From: Pelagomonas calceolata
Lineage: Eukaryota; Sar; Pelagophyceae; Pelagomonadales; Pelagomonadaceae
NCBI GenBank assembly: GCA_918797485.1
Contig: CAKKNE010000004.1
Span: forward strand, 4,402,001 to 4,466,000
Reading direction: 5' to 3'
DNA: 64,000 nt
Shown piece after piece: positions 39,787 to 49,933 of this stretch (positions are counted from its first letter, which is position 1; the number at the start of each line of letters is the position of its first letter). The notes under the pieces are model-generated. The model did not search any database and was not told the origin of the DNA. It saw nothing but the letters and a program-made list of their open reading frames with translations. The position numbers were made by a program, and so were the translations under genes.

Positions 39787-42700
39787 TTATGTGGTAAACT
39801 CTGGGCAGCAGTACCGGTCGTCGAAGCAGGTCTGCTCCGTCTGCCCGTCGAAGTAGGGGCACGCAGTACAAGCTTCGACGAGCCCCAGCGAGAACGTGCC
39901 CACGGGGCACGGCGCCGGCTCGGCGCTGCCCTCGGGGCAGTACGCGCCCGGCGGGCAGGCGTTGTCGCACCGGACTTGCCCCGACAAGGGCTGGTAGCGG
40001 CCCGCGGGGCAGTCGGTGATAACGCCGTTGGCGCAGGACGTCCCCGGCGGGCAGGGCTCCTGGCCCGTCCGCGTCGTGTTCGTGCCGCCGACGGCGTAGT
40101 AGCCCGGCGACACGAGCGTCGGCCGCTTCTCGCGGCCCGTCGGCGGGCAGTACACGTCGATGCCCCCGCACTGCTCCGGGCAATCGGACAGTAGGGGACC
40201 GCCCTGGGGCTGCGGCGCGTAGCAGCCCGGCGCGACCGCGCCGTCACACTCTGCTGAAGTCTGCATGTAGCGCCAGCCGTACCTAAAGGGAGGACACGCG
40301 TACTTGATGCCCTTCTGACAGTAGTAGCCCGGCTCGCAGGGCAAAAACGCGTCCATGTGTGCTCCATGAGGATCGTGATATGCTCTTTCATCCGCGTCGG
40401 CGCCCGTGTGGATCGAGTAGTAGCCGTCGGGGACTTCAATAGGTTCGTAACTTCCGGTGGGGCAGACGACGGCCGGGTGGCCGCAGGGTTTTTGGCGCGG
40501 TGATGTTGATTCCAGGGGACACAAGTAGCCGCGCTCGCACGGGCCCTCGCAGTCTGGATTGGTGTAGTTCGCGTGCGTCTGACTGCCGTACCGTCCGGCC
40601 GCGCAGGGGTATCTGACGGCATCAACACAATAGCTCCCCGCCGGACACGGCGCCTGGCGCGTGTAGACGTCCGCCGGCACGCCGTGCTCAACCTCCACAG
40701 CGTACGAGCCGCGGCCGAAGGGCCGCGGCACGGCCGACCCCGCGGGGCAGTACCTATCCGGGCCGCACCGCACTTGCGTGCTTGATATGGACGCCTCGGG
40801 GCAGTAGAAACCTGGGGAACATTCACCGGCACACTCAGAACGGGTCTCTCTCCTAGAATCTCCATACCTACCAGGAGCACAAGGCCTCCGCACGCCGCCG
40901 CGACACCAGTAGCCCGGCTCGCAGGCCGTCTGCGATCGTTTTGTAAATTGCGTCCCGTTGAAGAGTTTCGCGAACTTCGCGAGCACTTCGTCGACCCTCG
41001 AGTGATTGACGGCCGAACAGACGGCTTTATTTGATGAACGAGTGTAGTTGAACACTAACACTTCATCATCCTCTAAAGTGCGGCCGCCCGGCTCCCGTAA
41101 GCACGTACACGCGACGCGATCGTCCTCGTCAGCCATGGTCATGTTGTCGCACGGTCGGCATAGCGAGAGAGAATCACCGTTCACTTGCTTGAACGTGCCG
41201 GAGGGGCAGAGCTGGCATTCCGGATATGACGCCCTACTCACACCGTCGTGTTTTGAGGGAGTTTTCAAAGTGTAGTCTTTTGTCTCGGTGGCGTTGCGCC
41301 ACCGGCCCGGCGGGCACGGGTCCGAGAACGCGCCGTCGTCCGAGGGATTGAGGGCTATCGTCGTGTAGTAGCCTTCCGAGATGCGCATGGGGTTCATCAA
41401 ACCTCTCCGAGGACATATATATTCTGGCCCGCCACAAGCGCGCATCGTCGGTCGTGTACTTCCAGCGTCGCAGTAGTAGCCCGCCTTGCAATAGCCGTCG
41501 CACTGCGGATCTATAGATCCTTTGCGCGCGCCGTAGCGCCCCGCCGGGCAGGCGAAGAGTCTCGCGTCCTCCGCGTACGTGCCCGGAGGCGCTATCCTCA
41601 CGCCTGTTCTCTTCGTACCGTCGTCACCTCCAACAGAATAGTAGCCCGGCTGGACGGGCAGGGGCTTGTTCATGCCATAGTCGGGGCAATATAGAGTATG
41701 CGCGCCGCAGGGCACGGCGTCGCCCCTAACAGCTCCGTCCGAGGGAATGTAGTAGCCAGGTGTCGAATTCTTGCACTGCGACGGTGAACTAAAACCGTAC
41801 TCGTCGCCATAACTTCCTCGCGTACACAGGAACCGCCTCGAGTTCGAACACCAGCCCCCGGGCTCGCACCGGATCTCGTGAGTCCTTGTAGCATCGTCTA
41901 CTCCACCGACCGTGTACCAGCCTTCAGCTCGGGCCAATTGCGGCTGCGACGAGCCCAAAGGGCAGATCTTGGTGACGTCGCCGCACTCAAACCCATAAGG
42001 CTGCGTCCTTCTTTGATCAGGACAGTACCTCCCAGCAGCACAAGGGCCGTCGCATTCCGCGTCGTCGGAGGCCTCTTTCTTACCAAAGCGCCCCGCGGGG
42101 CAGTCATACACCAAACCCTCGCGACAGTACGTCCCCGGCGGGCATGGCCTTTCATCGTACGAGTAGTTCCGCGTTTGTGATGAACCGCGGCCGCTCACCG
42201 TGTGGGCTTCCAAACCGATTCTTGGGACATAAGTCTCCGTGCCCATCAAATTCTTGGTGAAGACGCCGTAGTAGCCTCTTCGTATTCGTTTGGGCGTCGC
42301 GGTGCCCGCGGGACAAAATAGATCAGACGCGCCGCAGCTCTTTTGGGTGTTTGTGGTGTGGCCCTCGTGCGGGCACCGGTAGCCGGGGTAGCAGTCGAAG
42401 CACGCTGATTCATTTAGAGCTTGCACGCCGGACGTGTTCCCGAACTTTCCAGGTGGACAGTAGTATTGTACGCCTTTGTCGGCCCAGCCGCCCTCGACGC
42501 CCAGAATTTCTTTCGAGAAGCCCGCGCGCGCGCCCTCTCCTCTATTGACGGCGACGTGGCCGCTTCTGACAGGAGTGGGTGAGACCGAACCTTCCGGACA
42601 GATGTACGAGGGGCCGCCACACGTCTTCTCCTGGGCCGACGTGCTCCCGGCGGGGCAGTAGTAGCCCTTTGAACAGTTACCGGAGCACGTCGATGAGGAG

Positions 42701-43149
42701 AGGCCCGTCTGGGAACCGTACGTGCCCGGTTCACACTCCTTGCGTATTCCCTGGATACAATAACTCCCGCGCGGGCAGCGGTGCTCCTGTGTTCTTCTAT
42801 CGTCGGCGTAGAAGCCCATCTGTACGAGTGTGGGCGCCTCGGCGCCGCGGGGGCAAAACGTGCCGGCTGGGCACGGCGTTTCAGTAGAGGAGCCGGCGGG
42901 GCAGTAGGCGCCCGCCTTACACGTAGCCGTGCATTTTGATGACGTCTCCTTCTCCGATGAGCCGTAGGTGCCGGCGGGGCACGCGTGCCGCGCGCCGTCG
43001 ACGCAGTAATGGCCAACCGGGCAGGGCGCCCAGCCCGCACAAGCGCTCCCCCAGGCGCTCTCGTTCGTCGTGGCGTAGCTGCCCTCGGCACACGTGTCCG
43101 CCCGCGCGCCGCCGAGGAGTACTGTGAGGGCTGCTAGACTCCTCATCAT
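39787..43149 (-). CDS. Large cysteine-rich secreted protein (GCC2/GCC3-type repeats)
   Basis: 1,120 residues from MMRSLAALTVLLGGARAD, a signal peptide. The whole length consists of repeated units CPAGTYGSSEKETSSKC, CKAGAYCPAGSSTETPC and CEPGTYGSQTGLSSSTC, that is, Cys-x2-Gly-x-Tyr/Phe pairs like the ephrin-receptor/GCC2-GCC3 and TNFR-like repeats common in stramenopile surface proteins. About 30 CPxGxYC-type motifs are visible. No TM helix is seen near the C terminus (EQTCFDDRYCCPEFTT), so it may be secreted or part of a wall or theca. A smaller spacer without cysteines lies at about residues 690-740. Single uninterrupted exon; the upstream ORF to 43242 is probably leader. Confidence 0.82.
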   Translation of the reverse strand: MMRSLAALTVLLGGARADTCAEGSYATTNESAWGSACAGWAPCPVGHYCVDGARHACPAGTYGSSEKETSSKCTATCKAGAYCPAGSSTETPCPAGTFCPRGAEAPTLVQMGFYADDRRTQEHRCPRGSYCIQGIRKECEPGTYGSQTGLSSSTCSGNCSKGYYCPAGSTSAQEKTCGGPSYICPEGSVSPTPVRSGHVAVNRGEGARAGFSKEILGVEGGWADKGVQYYCPPGKFGNTSGVQALNESACFDCYPGYRCPHEGHTTNTQKSCGASDLFCPAGTATPKRIRRGYYGVFTKNLMGTETYVPRIGLEAHTVSGRGSSQTRNYSYDERPCPPGTYCREGLVYDCPAGRFGKKEASDDAECDGPCAAGRYCPDQRRTQPYGFECGDVTKICPLGSSQPQLARAEGWYTVGGVDDATRTHEIRCEPGGWCSNSRRFLCTRGSYGDEYGFSSPSQCKNSTPGYYIPSDGAVRGDAVPCGAHTLYCPDYGMNKPLPVQPGYYSVGGDDGTKRTGVRIAPPGTYAEDARLFACPAGRYGARKGSIDPQCDGYCKAGYYCDAGSTRPTMRACGGPEYICPRRGLMNPMRISEGYYTTIALNPSDDGAFSDPCPPGRWRNATETKDYTLKTPSKHDGVSRASYPECQLCPSGTFKQVNGDSLSLCRPCDNMTMADEDDRVACTCLREPGGRTLEDDEVLVFNYTRSSNKAVCSAVNHSRVDEVLAKFAKLFNGTQFTKRSQTACEPGYWCRGGVRRPCAPGRYGDSRRETRSECAGECSPGFYCPEASISSTQVRCGPDRYCPAGSAVPRPFGRGSYAVEVEHGVPADVYTRQAPCPAGSYCVDAVRYPCAAGRYGSQTHANYTNPDCEGPCERGYLCPLESTSPRQKPCGHPAVVCPTGSYEPIEVPDGYYSIHTGADADERAYHDPHGAHMDAFLPCEPGYYCQKGIKYACPPFRYGWRYMQTSAECDGAVAPGCYAPQPQGGPLLSDCPEQCGGIDVYCPPTGREKRPTLVSPGYYAVGGTNTTRTGQEPCPPGTSCANGVITDCPAGRYQPLSGQVRCDNACPPGAYCPEGSAEPAPCPVGTFSLGLVEACTACPYFDGQTEQTCFDDRYCCPEFTT

Positions 43150-43561
43150 GCTGGGTGGAGGGGCAGCCGCTGGTCCTCTACCAGCGCGTCCGGACACGTC
43201 CAAACGCGTCCGAACGGCCCCGACCAAGGACCCGGCGTCCACTGGCGCGCCACAACCGGTGGCTTTGGCTCCCAGCGCCGGCTCTATTGAGAGCTAGTGT
43301 GTGCACGACGCTAGGTCCTCTTCCGAACTGTGGCGAGTGAAACGAAGACTCCAGGCGCCGTGGCGAAGGATCAAAGTCGGTGCGGAAGCACAATGTTTAG
43401 GAATTTTGAAGGCAGCAGAGCTTGGTGGCTGGAGCGGAAGGCGCGGCAAGAACTCGGCTAGCTCGCTGCCGGTGGTCCATCGTGAGGCCTGCAGCCGTCC
43501 GCGTTGGGTTCACCATCCGTCGCGACCGCTACGACTTAATTGGGGCTGCCCTCTCACACCC
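43150..43561. other. Divergent promoter region
   Basis: Between the cysteine-rich gene and the PH-domain gene. Contains a degenerate CTAG repeat at 43293-43315 (GCTAGTGTGTGCACGACGCTAGG has the ends but not the core). No gene supported. Confidence 0.5.
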
Positions 43562-44518
43562 ATGGCGGACAGGGCGGCGGAGCTCCACGGCGGCTGGCTC
43601 TGGACGCGCGGCGGCGGCGCGTCGCCCCGCGGCGAGACCTGGCGGCGGCGCTGGTTCACGCTCGTGAACGAAGGGCGCCGCGCCGTCCTCGAGTTTAGAG
43701 CAGCGCAGACCTCCCCGAAGCCGCTCGCGCGGCTCGCCCTGACGCCGTCGAGCGAATGTATCAGACTCGTCGGCGCCGACGCGCGCCGCGCGGCCAATGG
43801 AAGGAACTGCCCCGCGGGCGTCGTGCTCCGGTTTAGCGTCGGCGGCGTGACGCGGCTCGCGCGGGCGTCGTCCGAGAGCGCGGCGGAGGGCTGGATCGCG
43901 GCTGTTGGTGAAGCGGCGGCGGAGGTCGTGGCGTCTCCATCAACAACACGGCGCGCGTCGGACGTCGACGGGGAACTGGCGCGGCTCTCGGCGCGGCGGC
44001 GCGAGATGGAGCGCGTCGACGCGGCGCTGCGGGCCAAGTCGGACCGGCTGGACCGGCGCGTGCGGGCGCTGCGCGACGTGGTGTCGCCGGCTTCGTCGCC
44101 GCGGAAGGCGTCGCTGCCCGAGCCGCCCGGCTACGTCGTCGCCACGCCGGCCCAGCCACCGGCGCCGCCTGAAGACGGCGAGGCAGAGCGCGCCGCCGAC
44201 GTCGCGGCGGCGGCGGCCCTCTGCGCGCGCACCGAGGCGGCGGCGCGCGACGTCGCCGCGCGCGCCGCGCAGCTCGCCGACGCCGAGCGGGCCCTCTCCG
44301 CGCGGCTGGACGCTGTTGCGTCTGCCGACGTGCCTGACGAGGGTGGTGGTGACGATGATGCGCCGTTCACCGCGTCGACGCTGCTGGAGGCGCTCGAGGT
44401 CCTGGCCGCGCGGCGTGGCGAACTGGTGTCGCGTGCGCGCGGCGAGCGGCGGGCGCCCTCGCGCGTGGAGAGGGCTTGGTTGGAGACGCTTAGGGCGGAG
44501 GTGGCTTTGTTGGAGTAA
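43562..44518 (+). CDS. PH-domain plus coiled-coil protein
   Basis: 318 residues from ATG 43562. Residues 1-120 form a PH domain: LHGGWLWTRGGG, TWRRRWFTLVNEGRRAVLEF, a middle beta region, and ESAAEGWIAAVGEAAAEV ending in the C-terminal helix with its conserved Trp. The basic WRRRWF loop suits phosphoinositide binding. Two coiled-coil segments follow (ELARLSARRREMERVDAALRAK; AAALCARTEAAARDVAARAAQ) and a C-terminal helix. Likely a membrane-associated adaptor. It has no intron. Confidence 0.78.
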   Translation: MADRAAELHGGWLWTRGGGASPRGETWRRRWFTLVNEGRRAVLEFRAAQTSPKPLARLALTPSSECIRLVGADARRAANGRNCPAGVVLRFSVGGVTRLARASSESAAEGWIAAVGEAAAEVVASPSTTRRASDVDGELARLSARRREMERVDAALRAKSDRLDRRVRALRDVVSPASSPRKASLPEPPGYVVATPAQPPAPPEDGEAERAADVAAAAALCARTEAAARDVAARAAQLADAERALSARLDAVASADVPDEGGGDDDAPFTASTLLEALEVLAARRGELVSRARGERRAPSRVERAWLETLRAEVALLE

Positions 44519-45008
44519 AGTGAGTTAGACTGTTACCGCGGCCGCAGAGCCATGGACCACATAGCTCAGTGTAGGTGCTTCAGGAGTCGATACATGATGC
44601 CCAACTCTCTATTGTCACCTGTTTTGACCGTGCGCGTGAACCCTGTACCCGGCACTTGCTTTGGTCTCAAAATGTGCGGTGCTTGCTGCGAATTGCTTTC
44701 GTGTTCAGTTTTTTACAGGAATAACCATTGCTCCTATAACGCTACGTACTGCACCGGCACTATGATAACTACCGGTCTGCTGATTTCTCTCGCAATCGGT
44801 ACACCACTGCGTCCAAACGCTGCACATGCGCACTTCGCGTGCAACTGTTTGCTCTCGTCACCTGCGCTATCATCGATGCCAAAGGATCGCGCGCGCGACG
44901 CGACGCAGTACCGCGGTACCCCTGGCGGACACACACTCCCCGTAATCACATATTCGGTGAGCTCGATACGCCTCGCCTCTCGTTCGCGGCGCGCGGCAAC
45001 CTCACAGA
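44519..45008. other. Low-GC region without supported gene
   Basis: Distinctly richer in A/T than the rest. A 163-codon ORF (44552-45043, plus) exists but shows no domain and no coding-like codon pattern, so I do not call it. It likely holds the promoter of the LPMO-chitinase gene. Confidence 0.5.
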
Positions 45009-46404
45009 ATGAGAGGCCATCTATTGTTAGCGCTCGTTGTTAGCGCTCGTCGACACCGTTACTGCTCGGTCGAAACGCATCAACCGTACCGCGCGCAGGC
45101 GCCAACGGCCATGGTTACATGACCGAGCCGCCCTCGCGCCAGTTCGAGGCCTACGAGGCGAACGGCTGGCCTAACGAGGTGGCCGAGTGCGCGCGCCGCG
45201 TCCTCGCCTCTACGCCAATAAACGCCATCGACGGGACTTGTCACTCAGGTACGACCCCCACGGCGTCGCCGCCGGTGGTATGTACAGCCAGTGCGACGGC
45301 TGCTCGTCGCGCGAGTGGTACGGCCCGAACCCCTGGTCCGCCCCTGGAACCGCTCGCGCGGTCGACTTCGTCATGGGCGGCGCGGGCGACAACATCCTCG
45401 GCGTCTGCGGCGCGTCGCCGAGCCGCGACAACGACTACAACCAGCCTCTCCCGGGCCATTGGGGCACCGAGGCCAAGACCACCTACAAGGCCGGCGACGT
45501 GATAGATGTGGCCTGGTGCGTCTCGGCAGACCACGGTGGAGTCCCGCAATTTCGCTTGTGCGACGACGAGGGCCTATCAGCGACGGCCAGGTCGACGACG
45601 TCGTGGCCATGTTGGTAGAGCTCCTCGAGACGGTCGGTGGCGACGGCATCGACTTCGACTGGGAGCACCTCTCGGAGTACAAAGACATCGACCCGGGCCT
45701 CCACGCGCAGCAGCGCCTCATCGTCGGCAAGGTCATCGTCGCGCTCAAGGACGCGCTCGTCGCCAAGGGCCTGGGCGACCGCATCATCTCCTTCACGCCG
45801 CGCTACAACGCGTTCTGGGACGGGGGTGCATACGGCTCGGCCCAGTTCCGCACGGACGGTGAGGGCATCGACGTCGTCGGATATGTGTCGGAAAATTCTC
45901 CGTACGGCGTCGACGCGATCGACTACGTCCATTTCATGATGTGTCGGCGATCGGCGTCGTTTAGACGCGCGGCGATGGCGTATGATCTCGACGCGACTCG
46001 TCACCGCTCAATTCCCGCGCAGATGACATCAACGCCCAGGAGGGCTTCCCCGGCGCGCCGGAGCAGTACTTCGTCCAGGAGCACTACGACGCGGTGCGTT
46101 TCTGAGTCAGAAACTTTCTCGAGAGAACAGAGCCCGACGGTCGCCCACACAGGTCATCGACTCGTCCCTACAATACATCCCGGCCTCCAAGATGGTCATC
46201 GGCTTCGAGCCGGGGCCGCAGGCCTACACGGGCGTCAGCGGCGGCGTCGAGCACGAGAAGGGCATCATCTCCTACCTCAACGGAAAGGTGGGCGGCATCA
46301 TGTTCTGGGCCGTCAACGAGGGCGCGTCCGGTGGTCCGAACGGCAACGGCCAGACGACGGGCGAGAACTCGGTCGCGCTCGCGAACTACGCGGCGGCACT
46401 CTGA
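45009..46404 (+). pseudogene. LPMO-GH18 chitinase fusion, internally deleted
   Basis: My exon model: 45009-45048, 45099-45192 and 45249-about 45575, then about 45576-45942, 46023-46093 and 46153-46404. Exon 1 gives signal peptide MRGHLLLALVVSARANG. Cleavage would expose HGYMTEPPSRQF, the N-terminal histidine of a copper lytic polysaccharide monooxygenase, and DHGG near 45530 supplies the second histidine. Then, with a frame change near 45575, the sequence becomes GH18: ETVGGDGIDFDWEHLSE (DxxDxDxE; Glu is catalytic), HFMM/YDIN and VGGIMFWAVNEG. The LPMO end and the first third of the GH18 barrel are both missing at that joint, so it is either a deletion allele or an assembly collapse. Small introns at 45049-45098, 45193-45248 (GC-AG), 45943-46022 and 46094-46152 are inferred from protein continuity. 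Confidence 0.68.
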
Positions 46405-46492
46405 TGGGCTCTTTATCGATCGGACGCTTTTCCCCCTCCTCTTCTCTCCCTCACGTTTCCCTCTCTCCTGTAAACTTGTAGATACACGTACA

Positions 46493-46864
46493 TCATCGCT
46501 TACTCCGCTTGCCCTGCCCCTTTTTGGGCGGGCCCTTGCCGCGCCGCCGCAGCACTTCCAATTGACTCTTGCGCCGCGCCTCGACGTCGTTCATCCAGCC
46601 CTTGACGATTTCTCGGCCCACTTCGTCCACGCTCTGGCCAGACTGGTCGAAGTAATAGTCCGCGAGCAGCGGGCCCTTGAGCTTCTTGCGCAGGACCTTG
46701 TTCCCGCTCCGCTCGTTGTTGCCCTCGAGCGTCCCGAAGATGGCCCGCCCGATGGCGTCGAGGCGCTTCGACGCGGGCGCGGGCGGCGTCGCGCGCGGCG
46801 CCCAGCGGCCACTCGCGGCGCGGGCGAGCGGCCGACGCGATGTTTGTAGTGCGGCGCGCAGCAT
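46493..46864 (-). CDS. MRPS33: Mitochondrial ribosomal protein mS33
   Basis: 123 residues from ATG 46864 (MLRAALQTSRRPLARAASGR, an arginine-rich mitochondrial presequence). The body has KRLDAIGRAIFGTLEG, KVLRKKLKGPLLADYY and the ending VLRRRGKGPPKKGQGKRSKR. The final RGKGPPKKGxGKR is the hallmark of mS33 (MRPS33/MRP-S27 type), a small-subunit mitoribosome protein. The open frame extends upstream to 47032 but the presequence start is better. Divergent from USP39. Confidence 0.87.
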   Translation of the reverse strand: MLRAALQTSRRPLARAASGRWAPRATPPAPASKRLDAIGRAIFGTLEGNNERSGNKVLRKKLKGPLLADYYFDQSGQSVDEVGREIVKGWMNDVEARRKSQLEVLRRRGKGPPKKGQGKRSKR

Positions 46865-47323
46865 AATTTGAGCAGTTCGCAGCTGTTTTTGCACCCTGGG
46901 GCGACGCGCAATACGCTCGCGCTGCTCGCTGGCCGTGGAGGCTGAGCTCACGCTACTTTTAGAGCCCTTCCGGCGATGCGCTTCACCCAGGATTGCTCGG
47001 CGACACAAGAGTCGATGCCTGGAGCACTCCAATCTTGCTCCGTACCCAACCTCACAGCGCTAGAGGACGCCAAAGACCTGGCAAAAAGCAAGCGACCTAG
47101 CGTCAACATACATACTAGCTCTGCGACGGGCACATTCGATTTTTGGCCCAAAAATACTCGTACGCGTGAACCGGTGGACATCGGTCACGCCAGTGAACGT
47201 TCATACATCACAGCTTCGCTACCAACCGCGACAACCCCGCCGCGGCGCGAGCAGACGCCGCACAAGCAACCCAGCTGTGTAGCTCCTCTCACAGCGACGC
47301 AGTCGACGCGCGAAAGCGAGAAG
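46865..47323. other. Divergent promoter region
   Basis: Between mS33 and USP39. The USP39 frame is open back to 46976 without domain content. Contains a degenerate CTAG-like segment at about 47093-47117. No gene supported. Confidence 0.45.
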
Positions 47324-48775
47324 ATGTCAGCCCCACCACCGGGCCTCGCCCCGCCGGCGAAGCGCAGTAGGACGAACGAGGTCCAGTGCCCCTACCTCGA
47401 CACGATCAACCGGCACTTGCTGGACTTCGACTTTGAGAAGGTCTGCTCGCAGTCGCTGTCGACGCAGAACGTTTATTCATGTTTGGTATGTGGCAAGTTC
47501 TTCCAGGGCCGGGGCCCGAAGACCCACGCGTACACGCACGCGACGTTATGCGGCCACCACATGTTTGCGCACCTCGATACATGTAAAATCTACTGCCTGC
47601 CGGACAATTATGAGGTTGTCGATTCTTCCTTAGATGATGTGATACGGTGTCTACGACCTTCATTTACGCCGGAACGCATCGAACAACTCGACAAAGTCGC
47701 GACGCTAGCCAGAGACGTGCACGGCGTCGCCTATCTACCGGGCTTCTGTGGGCTGAACAACCTCAAGAAGACGGACTACATCAATGTCGTCGTGCACCAG
47801 CTGGCGCACGTGCGGCCGCTGCGAGACTTTTTTCTGGACCCAAGAAACTACAAGGACCGGCCCTCGCCTCTCGTAAGGGAGTTCGGCGCGCTCCTGCGCA
47901 AGATCTGGTCGCGGGACAATTTTAAGAGCGTGGTGTCTCCCCACGAGCTCGTCCAAGAAGTTACGAGGGCCTCCAAACTCCGGTTCAAGATCGGGACGTC
48001 CGCGGACGCGGCTGACTTCTTGGGCTGGCTCCTCAACCAGCTCCACCGCGATTTGGGCGGCACGAAGCGACCGGGTTCGTCCATAATCCACGACGTCTTC
48101 CAAGGTTCTATTCGCGTCGAAACGCTATCGAGGAAGACGCACTTGACAAAACGCGACGACGCGGATGTGGATGCGACCGCCACCTCCGCCGAAAGTGCGG
48201 GATGGAAGCGCGACGAAAAGGACCTCAACTTTTTATATCTCACGCTAGACGTGCCGCCGACACCGCTCTTCAAAGACACGCAGGGCGGCAACATCGTGCC
48301 GCAGATTCCTTTATTTGATGTATTAACGAAGTACAACGGCGTGCGACTGACGGACACGGTCCGGGCAGGCGTGCAATCTCGTAGACGATATGTGATCACG
48401 AAACTCCCGAAGTTCCTCGTGTTTCACTTTGCGCGGTTTTCCAAAAATAATTTTACGGCCGAGAAGAACCCTACTATTGTGCACATTCCCGTCAAGGACT
48501 TGGAGCTGAAGGACCAGTTCGCGCTTGAGGGTATTGCCTCTCAAGAAGCGACGAAGTATGACTTACTCGCGAACGCGTGCCACGACCTGCCGGCTGGCCT
48601 TGATAAAGACGGGCGGAAGGAACCCCTGCAGCACGGCACGTATAGGGTCCATGTGAAGCAGCAGTCGTCGGACCAGTGGTACGAGATCCAGGATCTTCAT
48701 GTTAGTGAGACGATGCCGCAGCTGATTGGATTGAGTGAGTCGCTGCTGACGATCTACCAGCGGCGGGACGCGTGA
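47324..48775 (+). CDS. USP39: USP39/Sad1 tri-snRNP splicing factor
   Basis: 483 residues from ATG 47324 (MSAPPPGLAPP). A ZnF-UBP finger spans about 30-100 (CPYLDTINRHLLDFDFEKVC, YSCLVCGKFFQGRG, THAYTHATLCGHHMFAHLDT). The USP fold follows: GFCGLNNLKKTDYINVVVHQL, the N-terminal box. In active proteases this box contains GLxNLGNTCFxNS; here the catalytic Cys position is Asp/Tyr and the enzyme should be inactive, as in USP39. Later GWLLNQLHRDL, QIPLFDVLTKYNG and KFLVFHFARFSKNNF match. USP39/Sad1 is required for U4/U6.U5 tri-snRNP function and splicing. It is the second spliceosome gene in the window with SF3A2. Single exon. Confidence 0.92.
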   Translation: MSAPPPGLAPPAKRSRTNEVQCPYLDTINRHLLDFDFEKVCSQSLSTQNVYSCLVCGKFFQGRGPKTHAYTHATLCGHHMFAHLDTCKIYCLPDNYEVVDSSLDDVIRCLRPSFTPERIEQLDKVATLARDVHGVAYLPGFCGLNNLKKTDYINVVVHQLAHVRPLRDFFLDPRNYKDRPSPLVREFGALLRKIWSRDNFKSVVSPHELVQEVTRASKLRFKIGTSADAADFLGWLLNQLHRDLGGTKRPGSSIIHDVFQGSIRVETLSRKTHLTKRDDADVDATATSAESAGWKRDEKDLNFLYLTLDVPPTPLFKDTQGGNIVPQIPLFDVLTKYNGVRLTDTVRAGVQSRRRYVITKLPKFLVFHFARFSKNNFTAEKNPTIVHIPVKDLELKDQFALEGIASQEATKYDLLANACHDLPAGLDKDGRKEPLQHGTYRVHVKQQSSDQWYEIQDLHVSETMPQLIGLSESLLTIYQRRDA

Positions 48776-48822
48776 GTTGCGTAATTTACTGGTTTCTTAC
48801 AGGGGGGACAGGGAGGGAAGCC

Positions 48823-49518
48823 TCAGACGACGGCCGCGCCGGGCTGAGCCGTCACGGCGGCGTAGCGCGGCAGAGTCAGCTGCATCTCTCCCGGCGCCGG
48901 GCCCCGGCCGCACGTCTGCTTGCAGCAGCTCTGGTACGTGCAGCACACGAAGTCCTGCTTGAGCACGTGCTTCACGTAGACGCCCTGCTGGTACGCGGAG
49001 CAAGAAGGGCACCAGTAGTCGGCGCAGTAGGCGTGGCCGCACTCGACCGCGAGGCCCTGCTGCTCGAGCTGCTGGCGCGACCGCATCGTCAGGACCGGCG
49101 CGAGGTTGATGAATCCGCTGATCGACTGGCAGCCCATGGCGTTGCACAGGCTCTGGGCCAGGGACGTCGCGCAGCTGTAGCCCATCAGAGCCCAATAATT
49201 CGTGGCGCAGCGGGCACTCGTGCAGCAGCAGCAGGGCTGGCAGCACTCGGCGTCCTGCGGCGATCGCAACGTGTCCACCTGGAGGTACTCGGCCGCCTCC
49301 GCCCACAAGCACGGGGCGCACCAGGCGGCGTAGCAGCACAACGGAAGGTCGGCGCAGCAGTTACAGTTGTCGTAGCAGCAGAGCTGGACGGGCCACGGCG
49401 TGCCGGCGACGACGGTCGCCGCGATGGGGGCGGACGCGGGCTGGGTGGCGATGACCTCGCCCTTGACGGGCACGGCGGCCCCGGCGGGCGCCTGGTAGGT
49501 GCCCTTCTCGGTCGACAT
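48823..49518 (-). CDS. Cysteine-rich PLAC8-like protein
   Basis: 231 residues from MSTEKGTYQAPAGAAV. The middle is packed with cysteines: LCCYDNCNCCADLPLCCYAA, WCAPCLWAEAAEYL, ECCQPCCCCTSARCATNYW and ECGHAYCADYWCPSCSAYQQ. The CCxxxxCxPC pattern resembles PLAC8/FCR/cornifelin proteins, which are peripheral or integral membrane proteins affecting cadmium resistance, calcium and cell number in plants. One hydrophobic stretch (ALMGYSCATSLAQSLC) could be membrane-embedded. Single exon, tail-to-tail with USP39 (48 bp). The family assignment is tentative. Confidence 0.6.
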   Translation of the reverse strand: MSTEKGTYQAPAGAAVPVKGEVIATQPASAPIAATVVAGTPWPVQLCCYDNCNCCADLPLCCYAAWCAPCLWAEAAEYLQVDTLRSPQDAECCQPCCCCTSARCATNYWALMGYSCATSLAQSLCNAMGCQSISGFINLAPVLTMRSRQQLEQQGLAVECGHAYCADYWCPSCSAYQQGVYVKHVLKQDFVCCTYQSCCKQTCGRGPAPGEMQLTLPRYAAVTAQPGAAVV

Positions 49519-49933
49519 GGTTATGTCCCGGTTTAAAAAACGCTGCGGTGGCGTCGCCGAGGGTATCGGGAGCGTCGTTTAATATCTCGGGCGCGCGGCG
49601 GCTCCGGGTGAGCGCTGAAATGAGCTCTGGCCGGATTAGCTCTTGCTCTTCAGTAGGGCCTCGGTCTTCGCTGGAGCCGCTCTTGAGGTTACACGAGATG
49701 CTATTGAGCCTCCCGGTTGCGTCAAGGGACCGCGAGGGGCGTCAAAAACCGCGTCTAATGTGTCTGGCTGGAATATGCTTGACCATATGGTACAATACTC
49801 TGAGAGGGGGGGTGCTTATGCTATGGTATAATAAGGCGGGCAGCCAGCCAAGCGCCGTGCGCGTCGCGCGAAACAAAGGATAGGAACAGGCATTGCATCG
49901 AGATTATAAATCAAAAACGTGGCAACAACAACA
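49519..49933. other. Divergent promoter region
   Basis: Between the cysteine-rich gene and the TPR gene. Slightly lower GC; no repeat recognised and no gene supported. Confidence 0.4.

Noticed and set aside
44552-45043. 163-codon ORF after the PH-domain gene
   Set aside because: Low-GC region, no domain, codon use unlike neighbours, and it overlaps the start of the LPMO gene.
46094-46152. GH18 intron as an eleventh introner
   Set aside because: It ends CCCACACAG, but the flanks GTGCGTTT and GTCATCGA do not match and the left end is not recognisable. It could be a decayed copy but is unsupported.
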